Origin: Biomaibacter acetigenes
GTDB lineage: Bacteria; Bacillota; Thermosediminibacteria; Thermosediminibacterales; Tepidanaerobacteraceae
Length of the DNA stretch: 64,000 nucleotides
Reading direction: 5' to 3'
NCBI RefSeq assembly: GCF_003691585.1
Contig: NZ_CP033169.1
Coordinates: 1,674,001 to 1,738,000, forward strand
Made by a program: the position numbers and the translations under genes. Under the pieces are notes generated by a model. The model saw only the letters and a program-made list of their open reading frames with translations. It had not been told where the DNA came from and ran no database searches. Numbering within the stretch: position 1 is the first letter of the stretch; each line of letters begins with the position of its first letter. This document shows, in pieces, positions 53,568 through 62,956 of the stretch.

Positions 53568-54690
53568 TCACAACAATCCAAACATAAGTTTTACCTGCAA
53601 AACCATCAATCTAATTAAATGCTGGAAAGCCGGAGATGTAGTGCCTATTACCATCAAAGGGAAAAAAGCTGCAAAAAGAACGGCTGCTACATATTTCATT
53701 TTTATATTACTCCTGTAAAGTTTGTTTACCCCTTTTGCATCGATGAGTATATGTCCCACCTTCAATCTCACAAGAAATGTTGATGCCATCCCATGTCGGC
53801 CTTTTTCCAGAAAGTCGATAAGATTGGTATGTGTTCCCACAGCAACGATAAGATTTGCTTTTTTCTCATAGGCCAGTAAAAGAGCGGCATCCTCGCTGGT
53901 GCCCGGGATAGCCAGAATATGGTATTTTAATCCTTTTTTCTTAATTCTTTCAAGCCCCGGAGCCCTTCCATCGGTATATGCATGGACAATTATTTCTGCG
54001 CCGCATAATAGGCCACGGTCACTTATGCTGTCCATATCGCCGATTATTATATCCGGCCTCAAGCCAAAATCTAGAAGCACATCGGCTCCACCGTCAACAC
54101 CAATCAAAACCGGTTTCATTTCGTCAATATAAGACGAAAGAGTATAAAGATCTTCTTTATAATCTTTTCCTCTTATCACTACCAGCACATGCTTTCCTTC
54201 GAGTTTTACATCAAGTTCGGGAAAGCAGAAGTTTTCCGACAGGATATATTTTTCCCGGTGGATAAAGTCCAGTGTATTTATAGCAAATTTCTCCAATTCC
54301 CTGCAAGTAATTTTGCTTTGATTCATTTTCTTTCAACTTGATTAACTGTTCATCCACCGGAAATGCTTTGCAAAAAAAAATATTGTTTACATAGATGCAG
54401 CCATCATTTTTTATTTCAATAAAGTCACCTTCCTTGATACCATTGAAGTCTGCTTTTGCATCCATCAGTGGAATGCCCGCTTTTATCAATATCGCAGGCC
54501 CACCGGTATAAAAGGTCCCGCTTAAGGATGTATCAAAATTAATAACGGCTTTTACTCTAAGTCTCACCATTTCCTGGGCTGCTAGTTCATCCAGGTCTTT
54601 ATGGAGGATAACCGCTATCTGACCGGGTTTTATCCTTCTGAGCAAATTTTTAGTTCTTTTATCTACCACTGCTCTTCCGGAGTATATCAT
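53568..54690 (-). CDS. steA: SteA-like putative cytokinetic ring protein, frameshifted
   Basis: N-terminal piece MIYSGRAVVDKRTKNLLRRIKPGQIAVILHKDLDELAAQEMVRLRVKAVINFDTSLSGTFYTGGPAILIKAGIPL and C-terminal piece LIGVDGGADVLLDFGLRPDIIIGDMDSISDRGLLCGAEIIVHAYTDGRAPGLERI with a terminal membrane helix belong to one thiamine-pyrophosphokinase-like SteA protein. One base is missing in the T4 run at 54326-54329. About 370 residues when repaired. Family members affect septation and peptidoglycan. Confidence 0.87.
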
Positions 54691-54746
54691 AAAGACACCT
54701 CATGCTATTTCTAAATTTATTATTCCAATATCCCCCTTAAAAATTC

Positions 54747-54773
54747 AAAAAGCGCGTTATTACGCGCTTTTTT
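54747..54773 (-). terminator. Terminator of spo0A
   Basis: AAAAAGCGCG and CGCGCTTTTT pair around TTATTA, with a T-tract on either strand. It lies just beyond the spo0A stop. Confidence 0.88.
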
Positions 54774-54776
54774 ATT

Positions 54777-55562
54777 TTAACCGGCCTTTCTTTCCATCCT
54801 CAATTTATCGGAAATCATGGCAATGAATTCGGAATTCGTTGGTTTACCTTTGTCCCTCGGGATCGTATAACCGAACAGGTTGTTAATGGTTTCAATACAG
54901 CCCCTGTTCCATGCCACTTCTATTGCATGCCTTATGGCCCTTTCAACTCTGCTGGGGGGTGGTGTTGAATTTATTAGCGATGGTGGGATAAAGAACCTTG
55001 GTTACTGCAGATAGAAGCTCGACATTATTAATGACCATATATATGGCTTCCCTGAGGTAAAAATAACCCTTTATATGGGCGGGAACACCAATTTCATGAA
55101 TAATATTGGTAATTTCCACCTCGAGATTATCTTTTCGTTCAGCCGAAGCAGCCATACTTCTTTGCCTTTTTACGGTAAAATTGCTGCTTTCCGTCATTTC
55201 CCGGACACGCTCAATGAGTATATTCAGGTCAAACGGTTTTACAATATAATAAGCGGCTCCGAGATTTATGGCTTTTTGGGTAATTTTGTCCTGCCCCACT
55301 GCGGAAAGTACTATTATTTTAGGCTTTTTAGGGTTATCTGCCAGTTTTCTATTACTCCTAAACCGTCAAGATTTGGCATGATAAGATCCAGGATTAAGAC
55401 ATCGGGAGACAGTTCTTCAACTTTTTCCAGGGCCTCCAGACCATCATGGGCAATGCCCAGCACTTCCATGTCGCTTTCACCCTGGAAAAATTCCTGAAGC
55501 ATGTTACAGAATTCCTTGTTATCATCAGCAATTAACAACCCTATCTTTTTTGTATCTTTCAA
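54777..55562 (-). CDS. spo0A: Sporulation master response regulator Spo0A, two frameshifts
   Basis: Phosphorelay-controlled regulator that starts sporulation. The TTG at 55562 (AAGGGGGG upstream) gives [26 protein letters not shown]; receiver phosphorylation Asp in [18 protein letters not shown] missing base in the T4 run at 55345-55348 shifts the frame before [33 protein letters not shown]. The DNA-binding domain [47 protein letters not shown] is followed by an extra base in a G6 run (54954-54959) before [18 protein letters not shown] ... [28 protein letters not shown]. It is encoded next to spoIVB, as usual. Confidence 0.95.
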
Positions 55563-55650
55563 AAAAAAAACCCCCCTTATTTGTAATAAAATTATATTTT
55601 TTATATTCGACAAACTATGGAATATTCCTCCTATAATTCCAGAAAATGTT

Positions 55651-56974
55651 TTAAAAATTTTTTATGACCTGAGCTTCGGATTGTAGTCTTGATATCTCCT
55701 CCATCATCCACTCTGCAAAAACCCCATATCCTTTTGTAGGATCATTTACAAAAACATGGGTTTACAGCCCCTACTAGATATCCATCCTGGATAATTGGAC
55801 TTCCGCTCATACCCTGAATAATCCCGCCTGTTTTCTCTATTAATTTTGGGTCGGTTATTTTAATAATCATGCCCTTTCCATTGGGGTAAGCTTGCCTGAT
55901 GATTTTCTGGATCTCTATATCATATTTTTCTATTTTTTCTCCATTGATTACGGTTAAAATACTGGCTTTACCTTCATGGACCTGAGTTATGGGAGCTATT
56001 GGCAAAGAGGCGTAGTAGGGATTTTGAAAAGGATAGTATGCCTTTCCAAAAATACCAAATGGAGTATTGGCCAGAATATTTCCCATTATTCTATCTTCAT
56101 GGACAAACATTCCTTTTTTTTCACCTGGCTGGCTTTTTCGCCCCGGCGCAATGGATGTAACTTTTGCTCTTATTATTTCACCTTCACCTATTTCAATAAT
56201 TTTACCGGTGTCTGCATCCGATATGATATGCCCAAGGGCACCATAGAATCCTGTTTTAGGATCGTAAAATGTCAATGTCCCAACACCGGCCGCTATATCC
56301 CTGACCCATAATCCAATTTGATACATGCCTGAAGCATTTCTTATGGCATTTAAATTAGTTTCGAGTGTTCTATCGTTTCTCTTTATGGAAAGCACCACAG
56401 TTTTATCTTCGTCGTTATTTACTATTCTTGATAACTCATCAGCCTGGTATATTTTCTGGTGGTTTACCATGTAAATGGTATCTCCAATTTCTATGCCTGC
56501 CTCCTGAGCAGGATAATGTCTCTGGCCATTTTCATCTATTACCGAAGCAAAACCCACCACTATAACCCCATTTGGCCTTAACTTTACCCCTACGGAATGG
56601 CCCCCCGGGATAACCCTGGTTTCGGGCAAAACCTGAACTCTCATTTTTTTGACGGGAATGACTCCCAGTAACCTGAATTCAATGTTGTATGTTCCGAGTT
56701 TTGACGACTGGATAATAACCGGGTCTTTCAAGTTTAAACTCAATTTATCTTTTAAGCGGTTTCCGTTAATGGTTAAAAAATCGCTTTCATCACAAAATAA
56801 TTGAAAGGTCAGTGGAACTTTGAGTTTTATCTCTTGCTGTTTGCCTTCAATTATTCTGATTTCATCCGGAAAATCGTAAAAACTATAATAATCCAGAACA
56901 ACTGCGGTTATAACTATGGAAAATGCTAGAAAAATACCAATAATTTTTTTTGCTTTGTTTTGCAAAATATTCAC
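55651..56974 (-). CDS. spoIVB: SpoIVB signalling serine peptidase, C-terminus frameshifted
   Basis: Forespore protease that triggers SigK activation or related signalling. N-terminal membrane anchor (KIIGIFLAFSIVITAVVLDYYSF), PDZ domain (VGVKLRPNGVIVVGFASVIDENGQRHYPAQEAGIEIGDTIYMVN), S55 peptidase domain with DPKTGFYGALGHIISDADTG (catalytic His) and GGIIQGMSGSPIIQDGYLVGAV (catalytic Ser). An extra base near 55758 gives an early stop. Without it THVFVNDPTKGYGVFAEWMMEEI follows and the gene ends at 55651. About 440 residues. Confidence 0.95.
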
Positions 56975-57065
56975 TCCTCATCGCGGGATAAAAAATGGGG
57001 TCTGAAAAATAAGATAACCCTTAAAAAATCTTTTTATACCGTAATGAAAAAAGTAAATTTTTTGC

Positions 57066-57096
57066 AAAAAAAAAAAGCCCTTACTCAGGCTTTTTT
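57066..57096 (-). terminator. Terminator overlapping the recN stop
   Basis: On the minus strand AAAAAGCC and GGGCTTTTT pair around a short loop holding the recN TGA, followed by a T11 run. It separates recN from spoIVB. Confidence 0.75.
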
Positions 57097-58817
57097 AAGG
57101 TTTTTTATTTTTTTGGCCAGTTCTAACATTTCTCTGGCATGTGCAAGAGTATTATCTGTTATTTTCGCACCTCCAAGCATCCTTGCCAATTCGTTGACTC
57201 TTTCGGAACCAGTTAATTCTGAAACCTGTGTAAAGGTTGTTCCATCTATAGTTTGCTTTTTTATTAAAAAATGAATGTCGCCAAGACTTGCTATTTGCGG
57301 CGAATGAGTCACACACAGAACCTGGTGGCTCCTGGCTACCATTGACAGCTTTTCTCCCACTATTTGAGCTGTCCTTCCTCCAATGCCTGTATCGATTTCA
57401 TCAAAAATAAGGCATGGTACATTGTCCACCTTTGCCATTATGTTTTTTAATGCCAGCATGATGCGTGATGTTTCTCCGCCGGAAATGATTTTAGCCAGTG
57501 GTTTTAACGGTTCCCCAGGATTGGTGGAAATCAAAAATTCCACCTGGTCGAAACCTTCTTCTGAGATTCTTACTTTGGCGTTATCTATATCTATGCCATG
57601 TTCATCATACTGTTGCGTAAAATTAACCGAAAATTTGATGTTTTTCATTCCTAGATCTTTGAGTTCCCTAGAAATGTCTCTTTCAAGCTTCGCTGCAATT
57701 TTTACCCTCAAGGAATGAAGTTCAGTGGCTTTCTCCGCAAGTTTTGACATTACATCTTTCAGTTTTATTTTTAAATTATCAATTTCTTCATCAATATTGT
57801 AGACTTCATCCAGTCTGGTCGCAGCCTGCTGTTTGTATTCCATGAGCTCGGCTATGCTCATGTTGTATTTGGATTTGAGCCTATCTATAAGTTCAAGTCT
57901 GGACTGGATTTCATCCAGCCTCTGGGGGTCAAATTCAATGGAATCCCTTAACACCCTTATACTCGAAGTGAGGTCTTCAAATTCATAAAGTACATTTTTT
58001 AAAAAATCGAGATGAGAACAGATAGGTCTATAAAAATTTTGTATTTCCTCGAAACCGCTGATTATTTTATTGATATTATCTATTATGGATGGGGTATCTT
58101 CGCCCCGATATATAATATTATAACTTGATTCCAGAACCTGATATATTTTTTCTGCATTTTGCAGAACCTGTTTTTCTTCTTCCAGCAATACATCTTCATC
58201 AAGCTTTAATACTGCTTTTTCTATCTCATCGACCTCATATTTCAGCCTGTCTTTCTGCCTGTTAAATTCCGTTCGGTTTTTTTCAAGGTCCTGAATTTTT
58301 TTGGTCAGGTGCCGGTACTGTCTGTAATAATCTTGAACTTTCTTTTTGGCTTCCACAACATCTTCTGAACCCAGCAAATCCAGCAATAGTAAGTGGTTCT
58401 GGCTGTCAAGCAAGGATTGATGTTGATGCTGACCGTGAATGTCTATCAAATGTTTGCCAAGTCTTTTTAATACAGAAGCCGGTACAATTTTGCCGTTTAT
58501 GTGGCAAAAGCTTCTCCCCTGAACGGTTATTTCCCTGTCGATAAAAAGCAGATTGTCTTCATTTTCTATCCCGTATTCTTCAAGTAATTTTGCCACATCA
58601 TTGTTTTTACAATCAAAAACAGCTTCTACTGTTGAACTCTGCTTGCCTGTCCTGATGTATTCGCTGGAAGCCCTTTCTCCGATGATTACACCTATGGCGT
58701 CGATAATGATGGATTTTCCGGCTCCGGTTTCTCCTGTAAGGATATTCAAACCATCCTTAAAAGTTATTTCTAAATCATCTATTAGAGCAAAATCTTTATA
58801 TGGAGTTTAAGGAGCAT
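57085..58817 (-). CDS. recN: DNA repair protein RecN, frameshifted near start
   Basis: SMC-like ATPase in double-strand break repair. The ATG at 58817 starts MLLKLHIKDFALIDDLEITFKDG only if one base is added in AAAGATTTTG near 58795. Then NILTGETGAGKSIIIDAIGVIIGERASSEYIRTGK (Walker A). Coiled coils span about 150-350. ISGGETSRIMLALKNIMAKVDNVPCLIFDEIDTGIGGRTAQIVGEKL holds the signature and Walker B, then VTHSPQIA. About 577 residues repaired. The longest clean frame begins too late, at 58749. Confidence 0.95.
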
Positions 58818-58829
58818 CAAGCTGCCTCC

Positions 58830-59276
58830 TTATTTTATAATGTTTTCAAATTTTTCTACTATATCTTTTACCGCCGATTTTGCACTGGCTACGACCAGTA
58901 TAGTGTTGTCTCCCGCGATAGTTCCTATGATTTCATCCCAGTTTAGGCCGTCGATGGCCTCGGCAGCGGCTGAAGCGGTACCGGAAAGGGTTTTAATTAC
59001 AATTAGATTTTCCGAAGATGCGATGCTGATAATGGATTCCCTCAACATTCTGAGCAGCTTGTCTGAAATAAAAGCACTCCTGTCGGGCTCGGCATAACAG
59101 TAGTGTTCATTGTCCCGCAAAACCTTTATAAGCCTTAATTCCTTGATATCCCGGGATACGGTGGCCTGAGTAACATTGAAACCCTGTTTTCTCAGCTCTT
59201 CTGCCAGTTCCTCCTGAGTTTCTATGGGTTTTTCCTTGATTATTTCCCTGATTTTCATGTGTCTTTTGGCTTTCAA
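58830..59276 (-). CDS. argR: Arginine repressor ArgR/AhrC
   Basis: 148 residues: N-terminal winged helix ([47 protein letters not shown]) and C-terminal arginine-binding hexamer domain ([29 protein letters not shown], with GTIAGDNT). A shorter start at MKIREII is possible. Represses arginine synthesis and activates catabolism with L-arginine as corepressor. Lies between nadK and recN as in most Firmicutes. Confidence 0.96.
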   Translation of the reverse strand: MKAKRHMKIREIIKEKPIETQEELAEELRKQGFNVTQATVSRDIKELRLIKVLRDNEHYCYAEPDRSAFISDKLLRMLRESIISIASSENLIVIKTLSGTASAAAEAIDGLNWDEIIGTIAGDNTILVVASAKSAVKDIVEKFENIIK

Positions 59277-59287
59277 GAGAGCACCTC

Positions 59288-60160
59288 CTATTCTTTAAAA
59301 TTGACCTCGGTCAACTTTTTTCTTAAGACATCATAGAAACTTCTTTTTTTAATTCTTATAAGCCTGGTACGGTAATCGGATTTTTTTACAATCACCTCAT
59401 CCCCGGGCAAAAGCCTGTAACCCTGTTGCCCATCCACCGTCAGCATTGTATCGGGATGTTCTGCGATTACCTGTATTTTTATAATATCATCCTTTGAAAG
59501 TACTATTGACCTGCTACGAAGAGTATGGGGACATATGGGTGTAAGTAATAGGAGTTCCATATCGGGATTAATTATGGGCCCACCGGCGGATAAAGAGTAA
59601 GCCGTTGAACCGGTAGGAGTGGATATAATTAAACCATCCGAAGGATATGTATCAATATATGCTCCATTGGAAAAAACCTTTAACCTTATCAATCTGGCAA
59701 AGGGCCCCTTGGTCACCACCGCATCATTTAAAGTTATAAATTTTTCAAGAATATGTTTTTCCCGGACAACCTGCGCTTCCAGCATCATGCGCGTATCAAT
59801 AAAATACTTATTTTCAACAAATAGTTCCAGGTCTCTATATAAATCGGGGAGTTCTATCTCCGTCAGAAAACCCATATGACCCATATTAATCCCCAGTATG
59901 GGAACTTCATAAGGAGCCAGTTGCCTTGCAAGGTTCAGCAGAGTACCATCTCCCCCGAGGGTCACGGCAATATCTATTTTGTCAAAAATTTCACCGTTTT
60001 CGAGACGGGATGAGGTATTATCCAGAGCTTTTATTGCATTATCGGGGAGTAAAACCCTGTAATTTTTTTCCTGAAACCAGTTGATTATAACATTGGCTAC
60101 CCTGGCGGAATTTTTTTTTAACAAATTCGGGAATAAACCAACCGTCTTCAATTCAATCAC
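59288..60160 (-). CDS. nadK: NAD kinase
   Basis: Makes NADP. 290 residues with [17 protein letters not shown] (GGDG), [71 protein letters not shown] ([18 protein letters not shown]). Overlaps the upstream hypothetical gene by 8 bp, implying coupling. Intact. Confidence 0.96.
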   Translation of the reverse strand: MIELKTVGLFPNLLKKNSARVANVIINWFQEKNYRVLLPDNAIKALDNTSSRLENGEIFDKIDIAVTLGGDGTLLNLARQLAPYEVPILGINMGHMGFLTEIELPDLYRDLELFVENKYFIDTRMMLEAQVVREKHILEKFITLNDAVVTKGPFARLIRLKVFSNGAYIDTYPSDGLIISTPTGSTAYSLSAGGPIINPDMELLLLTPICPHTLRSRSIVLSKDDIIKIQVIAEHPDTMLTVDGQQGYRLLPGDEVIVKKSDYRTRLIRIKKRSFYDVLRKKLTEVNFKE

Positions 60161-60674
60161 CTCTGGTTAAAAAACCTATGATAAACCCGGCAAAGAAAAT
60201 TACTGCAGGCCATCCCAGATAATCTACCAAAGAACGATATCTGGAATTTAAAATTGAATATTCTACCTTTCGTATCTTTTCCCTCTCCATATCCACCAGA
60301 AGTAAACCACTGGGTCTATATACAAGATAGTATTCCAGAAGCTGCCGCCGTGTGGCTATAAATCTTGGAGAAGGAGAACTTTCGCCGGATTTTACTTCCG
60401 CCACGTAGGTTTTATTGCCTTTTTTTACGATCATATCGGCTTTAACAGCAGCCTTATAGGGTTTATCATCAATGGAAAGAATATAATAGCTTTCTTTTTG
60501 AAGGTCTATTATTTCAAAACCATTTTTTTTCAATAATTCCACTGCTTTGAGCTCGCTTTTTTTTGCCTTGAAAATCCTTTTTTTAATTTTCCACCGTTTA
60601 AGGTATCTTAAAAATGTAGCGGCTGTCGTAGCCCCGATAACTACCCAGAGAAATATATAATAGAAATCATTCAT
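60153..60674 (-). CDS. Membrane-anchored protein with PD-(D/E)xK nuclease-like core
   Basis: 173 residues from the ATG at 60674 (AAGGAAGGTAAAACA upstream). N-terminal helix (FYYIFLWVVIGATTAATFLRYL), then a basic region and KAVELLKKNGFEIIDLQKE ... VKADMIVKKGNKTYVAEVKSGESSPSPRFIATRRQLLEYYLVYRPSGLLLVD. The D-x(n)-E-x-K pattern (ADMI ... VAEVKSG) is that of restriction-endonuclease-like folds (YraN/VRR-like). A C-terminal helix ([18 protein letters not shown]) closes it. Between tlyA and nadK. Function unknown. Confidence 0.7.
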   Translation of the reverse strand: MNDFYYIFLWVVIGATTAATFLRYLKRWKIKKRIFKAKKSELKAVELLKKNGFEIIDLQKESYYILSIDDKPYKAAVKADMIVKKGNKTYVAEVKSGESSPSPRFIATRRQLLEYYLVYRPSGLLLVDMEREKIRKVEYSILNSRYRSLVDYLGWPAVIFFAGFIIGFLTRGD

Positions 60675-60723
60675 TGTTTTACCTTCCTTAGCAATTAATT
60701 CTACAAAAAATTCAATTTTCCTT

Positions 60724-61527
60724 TCAGAGTAATTGTAAATGAGCATTTTCAACAACTTTTTCTATATTTATTATACCATCCTGTTTCGGATATTTTTTAA
60801 ACCATCCGAGAAATTCAATATTTCCTTTAGGTCCGGTAATCGGAGAAAAATCAAGACCCCATTCAAAAAAGTTATTTTGATTGGCACTTCCGAAAACTTT
60901 TATTATAGCTTTTACATGCAATTCTCGGCTTCTCACTACACCATTTTTGCCGACCTCTTGTTTTTCTACTTCGAATTGAGGTTTTATTAAAACCACCAGA
61001 TTCCCATCACTTTTCAACAATTTATTAAAAGGTTCAAAAACCAGGGAAAGTGATATAAAGGAAAGGTCAGCCGTTATTATGTCTACCTCTTCACCAATAT
61101 CTTCAAAGTTTAAATACCGCGCATTAGTCCTTTCCAGCACAACTACTCTCGGATCGTTTCTTAAACTGTAATCCAGCTGACCATAACCCACATCCACTGC
61201 AAAAACTTTTATGGCACCTTTTTTTAGAAGACAATCGGTAAAACCGCCGGTAGATGCACCCGCATCGATGGCAACTTTGCCTTCGGGTACTATATTAAAA
61301 ACCGATAAGGCTTTTTCCAGTTTCAATCCTCCCCGGCTGACATAGGGAAGGATTTTTCCTTTTATCTCTATCTTACTGTCTATGCTCACCGAAGTTCCGG
61401 GCTTATCCAGCATCCTGTCATCCACATAAATATTGCCGGCCATTATCTCGGCTTTAGCCCTTTCTCTGCTGGGGAAAAAGCCCTTCTGCACAAGCAGGAC
61501 ATCCAACCTTTCCTTTGTGTTGCTCAT
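60724..61527 (-). CDS. tlyA: TlyA-family rRNA 2'-O-methyltransferase (hemolysin A-like)
   Basis: 267 residues: S4 RNA-binding domain (RLDVLLVQKGFFPSRERAKAEIMAGNIYVDDRMLDKPGTSV), then an FtsJ-like methyltransferase (VAIDAGASTGGFTDCLLKKGAIKVFAVDVGYGQLDYSLRNDPRVVVLERTNAR, then ADLSFISLSLVFEP and LIKPQFEVEK, the K-D-K-E-type catalytic set). Intact. In many Firmicutes it follows dxs; here it follows oapA directly. Confidence 0.95.
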   Translation of the reverse strand: MSNTKERLDVLLVQKGFFPSRERAKAEIMAGNIYVDDRMLDKPGTSVSIDSKIEIKGKILPYVSRGGLKLEKALSVFNIVPEGKVAIDAGASTGGFTDCLLKKGAIKVFAVDVGYGQLDYSLRNDPRVVVLERTNARYLNFEDIGEEVDIITADLSFISLSLVFEPFNKLLKSDGNLVVLIKPQFEVEKQEVGKNGVVRSRELHVKAIIKVFGSANQNNFFEWGLDFSPITGPKGNIEFLGWFKKYPKQDGIINIEKVVENAHLQLL

Positions 61528-61556
61528 CTTAAACCATCCCCGAAATTAATTACTTT

Positions 61557-62183
61557 TTACCATTGCCACTCGGAAAAAAAATCAATTCCCAGACGCTTTT
61601 TCAAAAGATTCAGGAATAAAGCCACTCCATGAACTACCTTTTTCGAATTTTTTATGGCTATACCCTTGCCTATGGCTTTACCGCCTATAGTTAAAGTCGA
61701 AATGATTCCTGCCATCAATATGCTTAAAATTGTCTCGTTTATACTCTTTGCAAGAATAATGGCTTTTATCACAATGGCGGCACCAGCTGCACCGCTGACT
61801 ATCCCGCAAATATCTCCAACCACATCATTACAAAAATTCGACACTATATCGGCATTACGTATTAGCTTTACTGCTTCCCTCCCACCGGGCACCTTATCCG
61901 CTGCCATGGCGTGAAAAGGGGTTTCACTGGCGGAAGTTACAGCAATACCTATAATATCAAATAGGATGCCTATAGCTATTATTATTAGCAATAAAAAAAT
62001 AGATACAACGATGTTTACCCTATCCATAACTGTTTCTGAAATAAAACTAAAAAAAACGGATAGTCCAAAAGCTAAAATGAAAACCCAGTATACCCATTTA
62101 GCTTTTGTGCTTCCGTTGTTTTCATTATTTCTAATCTTTTTTGCTGTTTTCCCGGAAAGATGCTTTTTTGAGTCAGAACTCAA
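61557..62183 (-). CDS. oapA: OapA, OLE RNA-associated membrane protein
   Basis: 208 residues with a basic, hydrophilic N-terminus (SSDSKKHLSGKTAKKIRNNENNGSTKAKW) and four hydrophobic helices (WVYWVFILAFGLSVFFSF; VNIVVSIFLLLIIIAIGILFDIIGIAV; IVSGAAGAAIVIKAIILAK; ILSILMAGIISTLTIGGKA). DIIGIAVTSASETPFHAMAADKVPGGREAVKLIRNADIVSNFCNDVVGDICGIVSG resembles a DUF21/CNNM-like core. It lies directly after a ~620-nt structured non-coding region on the same strand, after ispA and before tlyA, argR, recN. That is the OLE/OapA context known from Bacillus halodurans. OapA binds OLE RNA and carries it to the membrane (established). Its identity here rests on context and topology. Confidence 0.82.
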   Translation of the reverse strand: MSSDSKKHLSGKTAKKIRNNENNGSTKAKWVYWVFILAFGLSVFFSFISETVMDRVNIVVSIFLLLIIIAIGILFDIIGIAVTSASETPFHAMAADKVPGGREAVKLIRNADIVSNFCNDVVGDICGIVSGAAGAAIVIKAIILAKSINETILSILMAGIISTLTIGGKAIGKGIAIKNSKKVVHGVALFLNLLKKRLGIDFFSEWQW

Positions 62184-62194
62184 CTTTTAACCTC

Positions 62195-62817
62195 CAAGTA
62201 CGTTGGCCGAAACAGGTGGCAGTGAATTGAGTAAATTTTGTGGCTTAGGTCCAGCTGGATTTCCCAGGAAGGCATCCTATCGTCGCCGATAAGACGGTTC
62301 CCCTTTAAGCCCGCCTTTGCCATGTCACCATAGGCAATGCTAGATTACCACTTAGTCCACACTGTAATCCTCAATCCACTTCCATATGGAACAGTCTAGG
62401 GGTTTTCCCCACCAAAATCCATCTTCTCCTAGCCCCTTTTGCAAAAAAGGTTTCAAAGGGTATTCCCTAAAATTTGAATTGGCCAATTCAAATTTTAGAC
62501 CAAAATGCCTTTTTCCACCCTTTTCACTCAAGGCAGGCTACACTGCACCCAACATGTAATCGAATGCAGGTTCACACCCCAAGCCATAACTTCAAGGAAA
62601 TTCCTTCTGTCACGAACTTGGGTCTCCACGGGAGTAGGGTCAACGCCTACATGCCATTGTAGATCGCCCCAGCTCCCTTACTCCCAGCACCAACCCCCGA
62701 CTGGGCGTCGGCAGCCAGCACCAGGAACTTCATCGATGTGCCCTTGACGGATTTTTAGCCCCGCCTTCAGAGAAGCGATTTTGACTAGAATACTGTACCA
62801 CCTGTTTTTCGATTCAA
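62195..62817 (-). ncRNA. OLE RNA (ornate large extremophilic RNA)
   Basis: About 620 nt without any credible gene lie between ispA and oapA, preceded by a strong promoter on the same strand as the operon. The region is GC-richer than its surroundings and full of helices, such as GGGGTTGGTGC/AGTCGGG-like and TGGGGAAAACCCC hairpins, and a 16-bp perfect palindrome stem. Length, position (ispA - RNA - oapA) and strand all match OLE RNA of extremophilic Firmicutes. OLE with OapA forms a membrane RNP linked to Mg2+, alcohol and cold tolerance. I did not match it to a covariance model; ends are approximate. Confidence 0.82.
62467..62498. repeat. 32-bp perfect palindrome inside OLE RNA
   Basis: CTAAAATTTGAATTGG (62467-62482) is followed directly by its exact reverse complement (62483-62498). 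In RNA it makes a long AU-rich hairpin with a minimal GGCC tip. It is probably a peripheral stem of OLE. Confidence 0.9.
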
Positions 62818-62823
62818 GAATTA

Positions 62824-62852
62824 TTATATCACAAAAGATATATGCCTTCAAA
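62824..62852 (-). promoter_or_regulatory. SigA-type promoter of OLE RNA
   Basis: Minus-strand TTGAAG (62847-62852), a 17-bp spacer and TATAAT (62824-62829). It is located between the ispA stop and the RNA, so OLE-oapA can be transcribed independently of the upstream genes. Confidence 0.82.
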
Positions 62853-62956
62853 CTGATAATAAGCGGTCATTAACCAAAAAAGCAAGCTAAACCCGCTTAC
62901 AAAAATATAGTGCATCAATGCTAGCCAATGATTCATACAACTTAAATCTGCTAGAT

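Noticed and set aside
62474-62747. Short plus-strand frames within the OLE region
   Set aside because: No start signals, no protein-like composition, and the region is better explained as a structured RNA on the minus strand.
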